Shown: positions 39,901 through 54,174 of the stretch, in pieces
How the letters are laid out: the number at the start of each line of letters is the position of its first letter
Position numbering within the stretch: position 1 is the stretch's first letter
Source of the DNA: Eudorina sp. 2006-703-Eu-15
Taxonomy: Eukaryota > Chlorophyta > Chlorophyceae > Chlamydomonadales > Volvocaceae
Direction of reading: 5' to 3'
Length of the DNA: 64,000 nt
Assembly: GCA_003117195.1 (NCBI GenBank)
Contig: BDSI01000060.1
Location: forward strand, 490,001-554,000
Made by a program: the position numbers and the translations under genes
Notes under the pieces: generated by a model
The model's input: the letters and a program-made list of their open reading frames with translations, nothing else
Told to the model about the DNA's origin: nothing
Database searches by the model: none

Positions 39901-42900
39901 CCACCGCGGCCGCCGTCGCCGCCCCCACCGCCGCCCCGGCCATCTCGACCTCCAACTGCAGGTCAGGGTGGATGCGCAGAATTATACACGACAACCCGCT
40001 ATCTAGCTAGAGCGATAGAAAGATAATCTACCTGCGTGTGATTATAAACGGATTTGCCCATACATTCAGTTGGGTCTCCCGCGACGCGGATGGACCTCGG
40101 TGTGCGGGGCCATTCCACTTTTTTTTTTGAGAGTATCGGGGGTATCGGGGGGAGTCCTACGGCATGCAGGGCGGCCTGCTTCTGCGGGCTGAGGCCCCGG
40201 CGCCCCGTCCTCTGATTTTGCTACGTACGGGTTCACCGACCCGCGGCCCGATTCGGGGACCTGGCCTGCCCTCAGCTGCTGTAGGGGGCCGCGGCGGAGT
40301 TCCGCTAGCCTTTAATTTATGATGAATGGTCACGGTGTTCGTTGGGTGCGTTAGGGGTGCTCCACTAGCGGTTGCTGGGCACGCATTGTCACGAGCCCGC
40401 GTGTTTTTTCCAAGACCTCGAGGGCTGGGTGCTCCAGGGGTTGTAGTAGCTGGGTTTAATCCTAGACCTCCCCGCGCGTCCCGCCGTGCTTTTCTTTATC
40501 CACTTATGGAGATCCCGCCGCTCGTTACTGTACGTATGTGCCTGTTCCTTTGGTAGTGTTGCCCCGCTGTGCGCCTCTATCTGCTTGCTTAGGTGGCTGT
40601 CTGAGTGGGGTTATGGCCTTCTGTATTTTTGTTCGCGGCGTTGAGGTGTGGGATTACCTCGCCGCCTTGTCGGGGCTAATATTGCTTGTCTTAGAACATG
40701 GAGACCAGGGGAATAATGTAATTATCTATTTAGCTTAAGTTGTACCCCGCCGTGGGTCATCACAGTTGTTGTGCTGTTAGGAATCAGGCATGCACTACAA
40801 ATATACAACTGCTACGTGCCATACATGTGACCCCGCTCGCTCGTTGCCCAAGCGAGCGGGGCTCGCTCGCCGCTCTGATCAGTAAATATGTAGAACCTTT
40901 CATGAAGCCCGTGCGTGTGCCTCGCTCTAGCTTGCTTGCCCACGCTCCACAAGTATCGCTTGGCTCCTCCCACGCACCCAGCCACCTTCCATCCCTGTAT
41001 GTATGTCCTTGCTTCCTTGCATTTGCAGGCAACCTCGCGTTAAGAAAGCAAACCTACACGTCAGCAGGGGACACTAGCGGGGCGCAGGTTTCCATTGTAG
41101 ATGGTGACCTGGGCACGTACTTCTGGTCCTCTGGATATCGCGACAATGCCAGATGGGTGTCGATCGACCTGGGAATTGTGTACGACGTCAACCGAATTGT
41201 CATATGGCTGCCGTATCCCAATTGGGGTTCGTGGGTTGACATGACGGGCGCCGAGGTTCGTGTGGGGTTGCGGGCCATCACCTCAGCCCTTGACACGTCC
41301 GCCGTTCCCGACAACCAGCTGGTATGGCGCCTGGATACGAGCAGCTTGGAAAACACGCCTTTGAGGCCGCTTGAGGCGACGCTACAGCCGCCTGTCAGAG
41401 GTCGATGGATGACGGTCCAGACTGCCGACCCCACCAGTCTGCGTAGGTCCACTTATGGGGCGGGCGGCTGCGGGCCAGCAGCGGGATATTAGCCGGGTTA
41501 AAAAGCAAGCAAGCAAGCACGGATGCATTTTGTGTGATGCGAATGATGGCGGCTTGCTGGCTTGAGCGGTTTGTTAGCAGCCAGATAATCTTCGTTTGTT
41601 TCTTGTTTCGCTCCAGCACTAAAGATGGGCACGCACTACGTCGCGCGCGCCATGTTTTGCGCTGCACGTGTACTCAGCAGGCTGCACATGGAGCATTGGA
41701 TCAGAAGCGTACTGTTTTTAGCAACGAAAACAGACGGATTGAATGCAGTACTCCCAACTTAACATAAACATAGCCCATCGATGTCCATTCACAAATGCGC
41801 AGGGGGTGCACTGACGCTTGCCGAGATTGAAGTTTACGGCACACCGAGTAAGTAGTAAAACGGTTTTCCACATCGCTGCGTGTTTATACATACCTGTATA
41901 TATTATATTATATTATATTATATTATATTAGATTAGATTAGATTAGATTAGATTAGATTAGATTAGATTAGATTAGATTAGATTAGATTAGATTAGATTA
42001 GATTAGATTAGATTAGATTAGATTAGATTAGATTAGATTAGATTAGATTAGATTAGATTAGATTAGATTAGATTAGATTAGATTAGATTAGATTAGATTA
42101 GATTAGATTAGATTAGATTAGATTAGATTAGATTAGATTAGATTAGATTAGATTAGATTAGATTCATAACGTGTAGTTGCCATTATATAACTGACGCTGT
42201 TGACGGTAGGCAAGAACATCTGTACGTACCCAATAATTTAATTCTTGCAGGCACATCGCCGGTGCCACCTTCACCGCCTCCGACCCCTCCGGCACCAAGC
42301 CCCCCACCGCGTCCGTTGCCATCTCCTCCGCTACCACCGAGGCCGCCGTCGCCGCCTCCGCCTCCGCCGCGGCCATCTCGGCCTCCGACCGCAGGTCAGG
42401 GTTTGCTAGCTAGGCGCGCAGATCGAACGTACATGTATGATAACCGCTAGGGCGATAGAATATTCACCAGCAGATTTTTATTAGAACGGATTTCTGCAAG
42501 GTGACCTTGTATCAAGCAAAACGGGAAACGTCATGTAGGCATTGCTGTTGTATGCATATTAGGCACCACTGTATGTTACGTAAAATATGCATGACCTCGC
42601 TCGCTCGTTCCCCAAATCTCCAAGCGGAGTTTGTCGCCCAGCTAATCGATTAAGCGCACCGATATGTATGTTTGATATCATAGCTTTTGTAAGCCGGTAC
42701 GGCAGTGCGCCGTACAGACGCTCACAATATAGGGAGCCCAAATGGGTTCCCAACCATCCGGTAAGCCTTTGCGTCTTACAGCTTTCAAGGAACTCGCTCG
42801 TAACTGCCCTCGCTTGCTGTACCACACGCACGTCACTCTCTTTATTGCTTCATGTCTTGACAGGGAACCTTGCATTCAGAAAGCAAACCTACGCGTCAGG

Positions 42901-45900
42901 AGCAAGGAACATAGGCAGCGGGGCACCGTTCCCCATTGTGGATGGTGACCTGAGCACGAGCACGTGGTCCTATGCAGCTTATGACCCTGCCAGATGGGTG
43001 TCGATCGACCTGGGAATTGTGTACGACGTCAACCGCATTACCATATGGCTGCCTTATCCCAATTGGGGTTCGTGGGTTGACATGACGGGCGCCGAGGTTC
43101 GTGTGGGTTTGCGGGCCATCACCTCCACCCTTGACACGTCCGCCGTTCCCGACAACCAGTTGGTGTGGACCCTGGACACCAGCAGCTTGGCAGCTGCTCC
43201 TTGGAGTCCGCTTGAGGTCACATTACAGCCGCCTGTCAGAGGCCGGTGGATCACGGTACAGACTGCCGACCCCACCAGTCTGGGTAGGTCCTCACGGCGG
43301 GCGGGCGGGCGGGCCAGCGAGCGGGGATGTTAGCCGGGTTAACAAGCAAGCAAGGATGCCTGCATGTTGTACATATGCGATGCGAATGGTGGCGGCTTGC
43401 TGGCTTATTAATTGGTTTTTGTAGCATTTGTTGGTTCCTGCCTACCTTATTTTTACTCCAGCACTGCTGAAGACAGGCAAACCGTTGCGTGCACGACGTT
43501 TTCTAGATGTTGTATGTATGTGCTTGTTTACTCATTCAGCCGATTCCGCAGGCTGCACGCACGTGCGGTATGGTTGCAGTAATACAGTATAATGCAGTAG
43601 TCCAACTGATTGCCACACATGCGATACACTAGATACACGGCCCGTGTCCATGCATACATGCGTGCCCAACTGCGCAGGACCGGCGCTGCTGATTGCGGAA
43701 ATCGAAATTTACGGCACGCCAAGTAAGCGGGGAGCAGTCAAGGGTACATTTTGATGCTCCCGATGGGTCCCGGGACGGTCCATCTCATCAAACGGAAGCA
43801 GGGGATGCGTGGAAGGGTGTGTAATATGTATAATATGTAGCATAGAGTCTAGCTACGACCTCATAGTAGATTACGAAGCACTCCCCAACATATATCTCCA
43901 GAAGCCTTTGCTTGCCAGATGTCATCACCAACATATCGTGTTGCTTAATTGATTATCGTAGGTTGTAAACAGCTTTTATCGCCGCTTTATTTGGCGCGAC
44001 TATAAAATGATTCAAAACGAGGAATTGCTTTTAGACTTGCAAGTCTGGGTCAACTAGGATATTACCAATCAGTTTCAAATACGATATTACCAATCAGTTT
44101 CGGATTTTGTATTTGTATTTCTTTTTGTTTATTGTGAAATTATTTTTGTATTTCGTTTTTTCTTCTGAAACAATTATATTCAATGTCCTTATGTTTAACG
44201 AAGCGGGGTAGTCCTATAGCCTAGGACTCCCGCTTCGTGTTTTTACATTATCAAAGACAACAATTTGGGAGGGCAATCAATCAACCTGATGGCTGAGCTA
44301 TTGCGTCATTGTGTCCTGCTGAAAGCCGAGATCGCTTGTACTCCGTCTGCATCAGCTATCCTTACGTATGCAGCATGCATCCGATATCACCAATTACATA
44401 TTTATCCTATTCATATCACTAGCTACTTCTTATATAATAGTTATTATTTATCCTTATTCGTGCTATCTATAATGGTAAGGAAATATTTGTACTCTAATAC
44501 CATACCACTGGCAAGCAGCTTACTAAGCTTACCAGCCACCTACCGTATTCCTTGCTTTGCCTCTCCATGCCTCTCGTACATCTGTGCTTACGTCGCATAC
44601 ATCTCGCAGGTACCTCGCCGCTGCCGCCCTCCCCGCCTCCGACGCCTCCGGCGCCAAGCCCGCCGCCTCGGCCGCCTCGGCTTCCGCCTCGACCACCGCC
44701 GCCGCCGCCACCGCCCCAACTGCCTCCTTGGCCACCTCGGCCCCCCACAGCAGGTCGTCCTAGTCGTCCAGGAAGCAATCCGATCATGAGATACTTTTAA
44801 TGTGTATTACGCAAGCAAATGAACTACCTACATGCATATATGTAATACATAGTATACATACATCTATACCCCCGCGCGCCCCATCCACTAGCTAGCCCCA
44901 CACGCCATGAACGAGCGGACGACGACGGAAACACGCGCACATTATTAAAGTTGTTACGTACAGTGGCTGGACCCCGCGGGTCATCGGTGACAGTCAAAGG
45001 TTCCTCACCATGCACTGCATGGGGTAAACAAATACCGTTGCTTGGGTAAGCAACATTGCAAGGCGGATAGGCTTGCGTGGTGTGCTTCCGCCTATGGCGG
45101 ATGCATGTACAAACACTGAGCGAGGTAATTCCGGTAGTTGTGTTGCGTGGGTGCAGACCTTTATCTGGTCGTATACAAATTTATTTATGTACATTATCAG
45201 CAAGTAAATCTGGTAAGTAAACCATTATGTATGCGCGCGGAGGAGATCGGCAACCTGCGGTGGTGACCAGCGCCCGCCGGGAATATGTACTTAATTAATA
45301 AAAATGCCGTACGCATGCATGCGTTAGATTTCCCATAAAACCGATCTTTTGAACCTCAATGTATGGGTCCTGTCATTCGCCCGTGACTGTTGACGCGCAA
45401 ATCGATTTCCAATCAACGAGAAAATATTGCTCGCCAGCAGATCGCTCGGTCTTGGGAATGAATTGCTTGCGCAATTTCTTTGTTTATGTGTTTACAGAAT
45501 TGAACTTTTGGCCTAAGGTTTTAATTGACTGTAGTTATTCATAACTGAGTTTTATCAGAAGTTAATAGGCCGTTTTTATGTAATAAACGAATAACGATTG
45601 GATCGTTTCCTTGCTTGCTTGCATTCCTCCATCAAACAATGCTTCATCTGAATGCAGGAAATCAGGCGCTAAATAAGCCTACATACTCGTCCGGCGCAAG
45701 TATTTACGACAACAGGGACTACGTTGTGGACGGCGACTTGACCTCGTACTATTACGCGTATAGCAACCCTGACAGATGGCTATCGGTCGACTTGGGCATC
45801 GTGTACGACATCGATCGCATTGTGGTCTGGCTGCCGTATTGGTACCGGGACGACCCTCTGTACGGCATGGCGGGTGCAGAGGTCCGAGTGGGGTTGCGGG

Positions 45901-48900
45901 CTATCCGCTTCCCTTCTGACACACCCGCCCTTCAAGATAACCAGCTCGTCTGGACTCTGAACACAAGCGGCTTCGGAACCACGGCCTGGATTCCGCTTGA
46001 GGTTAAGTTAACGCCTCCAGTCAAGGGCCGCTGGCTGACGATTCAGGGCATGCTCCGAGCAAGTTACGGTCAGTAAGGCCTGGCTTACCTATATATGTGT
46101 CGTGTATAGCACGCTCGCTCGAAGGCGGCGACGGAGGATTGGCTCAGACATGTATTGGCGTTTCCCAGATCGCTTATATACGCACATTGCATGCCATGGG
46201 TAGCGCCTAAACTGGTCGTTTGCACTGCCTGGCTTTTACTTGCGTTACTGTCTACCTGTGCAGGGGCTGCACTAGTGGTTGCAGAAATTGAAGCGTATGG
46301 AATGCCAAGTAAGTATATCAATTTTTGTAGGGAGGCTGGCGAGGTTCATTTTTTATGGATGACCCGCCATGGTGACATGGTAACAGCCGTCGCCTCCTCA
46401 CCGCACACTGCACAAGCGAAAATCATTACTTATGATTCCGATTATGATTATGGGTATGGGCATGGCTGGGTATGATTGCCTGATTTGCGTTGTCAGTATA
46501 TCAGTATATTAGAAAAGCAGTATGTGACCGTTACAAGGTGGACCCGTATCCCGACCGGGTGTTCCAACGGGCCCAAATAGCAGTATATTAGTATCAGCAT
46601 ATCAATACGTCAGCAGTATATCAGTACATCAGTAGTACATCAGCATAATAACAGCATATCACTACATCACTATATCAGTATATCACAATTAGTACCACTT
46701 AATTTATGTTGATTATTGTCTGTATTATAATCAGTACCTTCTTGGTCCTAATCAATATTGTCAGGTATTATCAATATCTTAGTTATCATGATCATGGTCT
46801 CAGTCATTATCATCTCAGTCATTATCATGATTATGGTCTCAGTCATTATCATCTCATGATAAAATTTATTGTTATAATGTTTTTAAATGTTATATCATTA
46901 TTATTATCATCATTGTTATCTTTATATATAGTAAAATTATCAACGTTAGCATTATAATTATATTTGTCATAATTATCATTATCATTATTGTGATCGACAC
47001 CGAACATCAGGGAACATCCCCAATCATGCATGATGGTCCACAGATACGTCGCCGCTGCCGCCCTACCCACCTCCGGCACCCCCGGTGCCAAGCCGTCCGC
47101 CGCGGCCAACCCCATCTCCGACACAGCCATCTCCGGCGCCATCACGGCCGCCGCCCAACCCTCGGCCTCCTCGTCCTCCCGCAACAGGTTAGGGGAGCAG
47201 CATGAACCTGTGCAAATCAGTCGCAAGGAAATGTTGCCGTTACACACGTGTTACCATATATATTATATATTACATATATGTGTGGCATGTACGTGCCCTC
47301 GTGTACCAAGTTACTAGCAAAAGAATGTTCAATGGTCCTCACACGTTATCACACCCCTTTGGCGGCTTATCACGTACACTTAAAATGTGTACGCACGTTT
47401 TGTCATTCCCGGCTCTATCTTCAGTTGGGTTCACGTCCGCCCCCGGTGTAAGTGGCCTTCGTTCCGCCATGGTTAGAAGGATAGCCCAAGATGTGCGCAT
47501 CAAGCGGGGTAGACCCCATGGTTCATCAGCCACATACCAGGAGGGGGTAGACCCCATGGTTCATCAGCCACATACCAGGAGATAGCTAGGGTCCGCCGGC
47601 GGGTACCATACCTGCGTGAACAAAATACGTTACTGCTTGTGGCCATAGGCCAACGCCGACTCTTAAATAAATCCCAACCACGAAAATGGCAGCGGCCCCC
47701 AACTAATCCTTTAACAGTATGTTTTTTCTTACGTATCATTTGCTTATTCCTGAATCTGCAGGGAACCTCGCTTTAGTTAGACCCACCTACGCTTCGGCTG
47801 GAGACACAGCCTTCATCAGGGCACCGTTTTCTATTGTGGATGATGACCTGAGCACGTCTTTCTGGTCGTATGGTTATTCTGACCCTGCCAGATGGGTGTC
47901 GATCGACCTAGGAGTTGTGTACGACGTCAACCGAGTTGTCATATGGCTGCCGTATCCCAATGGGGGTTGGTGGGTTGGCATGTCGGGCGCCGAGGTTCGT
48001 GTGGGGTTGCGGGCCATCACTTCAGCCCTTGACACGTCCGCCGTTCCCGACAACCAGCTGGTGTGGACCCTGGACACCAGCAGCTTGGCAGCTGCTCCTT
48101 GGAGTCCGCTTGAGATCACATTACAGCCGCCTGTCAGAGGCCGGTGGATCACGGTCCAAAACATGAACCCCACCGATTCATGTAAGTTTACGCTGTGCAC
48201 AGTGCTAGGCATCAAGGTTGCGTAATACGACTGACTGCTCGATCGAGGAATGTCCGGGAAGATGTTTCTGCGTTTAATTCATTTCTTGACTGTATACATG
48301 GAGTAGCTCTGTCTACGTCTGTTGCCGCATTGAGCATCTATCCAGTGGTTCGCAAACGAACAACACGGACTGAGGCACAGGTGATTTAGTGGATTTGAGG
48401 TTTGACACTACGTTTCTGAATGGCAGAGTGTTCCTTGCTGTGGCTAACCTCGCAGACGCTCCACTGGCGATTGCTGAAATCGAACTGTACGGCACGCCTA
48501 GTAAGTCGTCAATCCTTGTTTGTTTGTTCCATCCATGCAGGTCGTAATTAAGGGTCCACTTGTAACGGTTACAATAACAACAGCAACGAACAATAATATT
48601 TAATAATGTAATAATTAAGAATCATGCTTTTAAATGTCCAGCTCCCGCTCATCCCTTTCAGTATCGCATGTCATTAAGATAAGGGAACGTTGGTCGTGCG
48701 GGTCGTGGTACTGCCGCACCACGGCCCGCACTCTCCACGTCACGCTGGCAAGCCCGAAATGTAGGGCCGAAATGTAGGGTAAATGTCAGGTATCAGGCGG
48801 TCAAGTTACAAGGTGAATGGCATGTGTCGGTTATATTGTTATGAAGCACGCAATGCATACGGAAAGAAATGGATAAATGGAATCGTAGTTTAGTCAATGG

Positions 48901-51900
48901 ACATGGCGCAAGAAATGGCGCAAGAATGTTTGTCACGTAGATGTGCGCAGGATGGCGCAATAGTTCGCAATAGTTCGCAATAAAACGACGAGCGGGTGCA
49001 CATTTGAATCAATAATTCGCAATAAAACGACGAGCGGGTGCACATTTGAATCAATAAAGCTAAAAGCTAACTGCAACATGAAGAACAGCTATGTAGCATA
49101 GGCAAGAAATGGGGACCACAGGCTCGAGGTAGCGTGTATGTGGTGGCCAGCCAACACACACACCACCCCGACCTTTAAACAACAGGCATCACAACAGGCG
49201 TCGAGTGGCCAGCCCGACGCCTGGTAACAACCTGTGCCGTGGCCAACATCAAGAAAGGGAACAGTGAGCGCTGCACTCCTTGCCCTGAAATTGCATTTGC
49301 GCCTCCATCAGAGCCGCTTTCTGAACCACCACCATAGGCACCCCCATAGGCTCCGCCCCCACTGTGCCCCCCGCCAGAACCACCCTGCCCCCCGGCGCCA
49401 CCACCACTGGAATCACGCCTAAACGGAGTGTCGGAGCGCTTGCACTTCTGACCACGTTTCTGAGCCATGTAGCTGTCAATCATCATGGCCGCCTGAGTCC
49501 TAGTAAGGCGGTCGAGGACCTGAGGGTTGACTTGAGGGTTGAGTTTCTTAATAAGGGCCTTCTGAGCTTCAGAGGCTCCACTAATTTGACTGATGGTGTT
49601 GCCAATGAAGCTGATGGCCTCAGCCTTGGTCTTGGGCATCTTCTCGGGCGGTATCTGTGGGTGGTGGACAGCATACAGGCATGGTTAGCTGTGGAAAGGA
49701 AACACAGTGAAGAGCTATGCACCATGCATGTCACGGCAAGTGGACTAGCTACAAGGGAATGTTGACCAGCAACAGTACTTACGTTACGTTTTGCGAGCCA
49801 CTTCGCCTGAACGTCCGTGATGGGCTCGTCTGAAGTAAGAGTGGCTGTCTCCAGCATAGTTGTAGCCTTCTCCTTGGTGAGGTCGTCCTCGACGGTAATG
49901 CCCTTGTTTATAAGGGCCTCCTTCTGACGTCCAGTTGCAGGCTTCTTACCATCATGGATGGTTTTGAACTACGGGGGCAGCAGGGACAGGGGCAGGGCGA
50001 GTGCGTCTTCACGAAGGCGTGTAATGGGACCTGTTGCTGGCTGAAACTGTAACCCGGCAACACAAGGAAGGCTGATAGGTGAAGACTTTCTGCCTTACCA
50101 AGTCGTGCGCCACACGATGTTCGGTAATCATCTTGCTTGCATCCACAAATGTATCTGGCCATTCAGTTGGCAAAATACCCAGGTCGTTGAGAAAGTTCTC
50201 CTGGCCCTTGGAGCGGGGGCCGTTAGGATCAGTCTTCACAGAACCAACTGTTGATGTACTAGGGCCGTGTAAAATAATGCATTAATGTAGTATTTTACTG
50301 TTTGGTTTATTACTAAGGGCCTTTGCATCCCCGCCGCCGCTTGTTCCAGCGTGTTCCAGGCCATTGCGATGCGTGCTATTAGGTCATACGTACAGGGACG
50401 TTCACATCCCTGAAGTGTTGGGTGTTTTGTAAAAACACCCTCGTCCAACCATTGAGGCCGATCGTCTATAAGACGATGGAGAATTATAGACGTGGATATA
50501 CGTGTAGGGATTACGTAACTGGTAATGATTATCTAAAACTATTAAGGAACGAATAGAACATCCTTTTTATCATCCACTATTTTGTAATTACTGTCGCATG
50601 TCAGGGCAAGTCAGGCCAAGTTTGAACGCCTTGCTTGGTCTTCTAAGAGTGACACGAGTGATTGGATGAAATCGTCACGGCTGTTGTGCAGTCACAAATA
50701 TCATGTATGTGGATGGAACAATACTGCTGATGATCTTGCTTAACCAAAAATCAAGCAGCAGCAAGCGTAGCGATCCTAGCGAGCCGGGTGTGCACACATA
50801 AATCGATTCTCTGCGTGCTGCATTCTGTTAAGCCTCATTTGCGCTCTGTTTGATCGTGGGATCCGCCCTGCAGACACCTCGCCGTTACCGCCCTACCCGC
50901 CTCTGTCTCCTCCGGTACCTAGCCCTCCGCCTCCACCTCCACCTCGACCATCGTCGCCGCCACCCCCATCCCCTTCACCACCATGGCCGCCCAGGCCTCC
51001 CATAACAGGTCAGGAACGAAACACAATTTTTTCTGCATGTGTGTATGTACGTATTATACGTATTATATATACGTATTATTTTTGTACTGTTATTATTTTG
51101 TTATTTTTATTACTACTATTAATAATATTACTACTAACATTTTTTATTGTTATTATAATTATCTTTTTTAGCGTTGCATGCATGGCAGGCTCTCGTCCGC
51201 AACGAGCGAACCAAGAAACCGGCGGGCGGGGGCGCAGTGCCAGGACGTTTTGTTCGTAAGCACCATTGTCCTCTCATACGTACATCAACCCATACATATC
51301 AAGCATCCACATCACCGTGAAGGTGAATGTCGTTACAAAAAGCTAGTTTCTATCAGCCATGCACTACGCATGCATGCCACGCTTCCGCGTCTGTAAAATG
51401 GAAAAATTTCTATGGTCCGGCGGTGCGCCAGGATTACTGCGCGCCTTCCCTGGAAAACCGCACCAGATTCACCAAACCATTACGCAACTGGTGTCACGGA
51501 TTCAAACCGTGGATCTGCGTAACATCCTTTAAGAACATGGGTTTTGATTGTGATACGGCGGCGCAAATGGATTGTGCGAAACGACGTGTGCGTATCCTTA
51601 CAGGTTTATTATTGTGGTGTTGCTTGCTTGCTTGTCATGATTTCTTACTTGGAACATTTCATATATATGCAGGAAACAGGGCGCTCAACATGCCTACTTA
51701 CATATCTGCTGCTGCTGGCACGGGTTCCAACGGAGGTAACGTCGTTGACGGCGACTTGACCTCGTTTTACTACACCTCCGGCATCAACGACCCCGCCATG
51801 TGGCTATCGATCGACCTGGGCGCCGCGTACGACATCAATCGCATCCTAATCTGGTTGCCGTACCTGTCACCTCGGGATCGTTGGTTCTTGGGCGACGACG

Positions 51901-54124
51901 TCATTGCAGAGGTCCGAGTGGGCTTGCGGGCAATCAGATCCCCAGCTGACACGGCAGCTGTCCGAGACAACCGGCTGGCATGGACCGTGGGCGCCAGCGA
52001 CCTACCGCTTGAACCCTGGACCCCGCTCGAGGTTGCGCTGTCGCCACCGTTCACGGGTCGATGGCTCACTATCCAAAGGGTAGTGTCCCAAAGCTACAGT
52101 AAGTGTTTACGTGTGGATGTGCGCCACACACGCACGTGAAGAAACTAATTCCGCACCATCTATAAATCAATCCACACGATCCATCGAGACTGCTGGGTTC
52201 GATAATACGTACATATCCATCCCCTGAAAGCCAGCACTCGCTCGCTGTCCATCATGTGCGTGAAGGCGCTCTATATATCTACGGCGCATGTGTATAAATA
52301 ATATATAATGCTTGGGCATGCACGGCTGATACTGTTGTCGCTCTGATCTGATGATGACACAACGAATAATACGATTTGGTGTTTGCGATGATTATTACCT
52401 GTTTGCTTTCAGGCCCTGCGAGTGCTGCTATGGTGTTGTCCGAGGTTGAGGTGTACGGCACTCAAAGTAAGCAAGGGTACAGTAAAGCAGCAGAATTCTA
52501 TAATGAAATATTAATAATCCGCGTAATCCGCGTAACTTGCGCTTGTGATATATATCTACTAGGAACTGACCGTACAACTAGCTATCTGTACAGTCCGTGC
52601 GCGCTGCTGTCGCCTACGTATAACGCATTCTATAGATAGTAGCTACAGTGCAGTATTAGAACGCGACTATTGGCAGGTACATACGTAGCTAGGAGGCTTT
52701 CATGCATGTATGTACACATACACCGTTTCCCTGCGACACCATTAACCCGGTCGGGGCGCGGGCCCACCTTGTAACGGTTACTACTGCATTAACATTAATT
52801 AACATTGACGTACATACATTGACACATGAAGATTACTCGCTGTTCTGGTTCATGGTTATTACGATACAGGCACAGAACCCTTGCCGCCGTCTCCGCCTCC
52901 TGCTCCTCCGGCTCCAAGCCCCCCACCTCGGCCTTCACCACGCCCACCATCCCCACCTACCCCGCTCTTCCCCGTCACGAGGCCGCCACGGCCTCCAGCA
53001 GCGGCAGGTAAGCTGACGCACGATAACGTTTCTGGACCGACCAGGCCCAATTTGCTCTGGATGCCCTTTCAACAACCAAGGCAAACATCTTAGGTATTCC
53101 AGCAGCACCCATCACTGCATTAGTATCGATAGTGTGTGGTGTTAATATTTGTTAGAGCAAGTTCGTTTTCAAACGACAATACTAGTTGTGTCTGGATTTA
53201 GTATCAAAATAAATCCAGAAACTAGTCTTATTAGTGTAACTACTACTCCTGTTTTTGTCATCATTATTCCATTTTATAATTATTACTATAATTTTTAATT
53301 TTTTATTCATCATACATCTGTACAGCTTCTAATTATTCTAATTTTGTTCCGCTACTCGCCACCGCCAATGCAGGGAATCTCGCATTACGCAAGCCGACTT
53401 ACGTGTCGAACGGTGAAGACCCGACCGCTGACCTCACAGTGGATGGGGACGTATCCACATCCTTTTGGTCAAACGGCATTATCTATGAAGACGACGCCAG
53501 ATGGTTATCGATTGACTTGGGAGGAGTGTACGACATTAACCGCATCGTCATATGGCTGCCGTACCCAGTCATAGGTATATCTGCAATGCAGGGCGCTGAG
53601 GTCCGAGTGGGCTTGCGGAGCATAACCGACCAGGGAGATACGCCTGCCTTGACCGACAACCAGCTGGTGTGGCGCTTAGCCACTCGGAGCTTGGCATCTG
53701 CGCCTTGGAGCCCGCTGGAGGTCGCATTACAGCCACCTGTCAGGGGCCGTTGGGTGACGGTCCAGTGCACGGCGGCTTTATCACGATGTAGGTTTAAGTA
53801 GGACAAGTACGTACGTACATATGCCATACATGTCAATAAACTGGAACGTTTGGACATATATATACACATATATATGTGTATATTATATATATAGCCAGTC
53901 GGATGGCGAACACCAAATAAACCCATAATACAGCCACGCTAGCGTGGCACGCAGGAAGGGTCCGCGAGGACTGCTCTGCAAATACTGGCTACACATGTAT
54001 ACTAGTTATCCTCGCTGCCTGCCTGCTGCTGCCATTCGATGTACGCAGCGCAATACCTTATGGTTGCAGAAGTGGAGGTATACGGCACACAAAGTAAGTG
54101 GCCCCATCTACCCCATTATTCAAG

Positions 54125-54174
<50 letters not shown>

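Noticed and set aside
44265..44789. 174-aa ORF over the unit 3 linker
   Set aside because: It reads through intron sequence in a frame different from the SPPP linker; the supported exon is 44610-44753.
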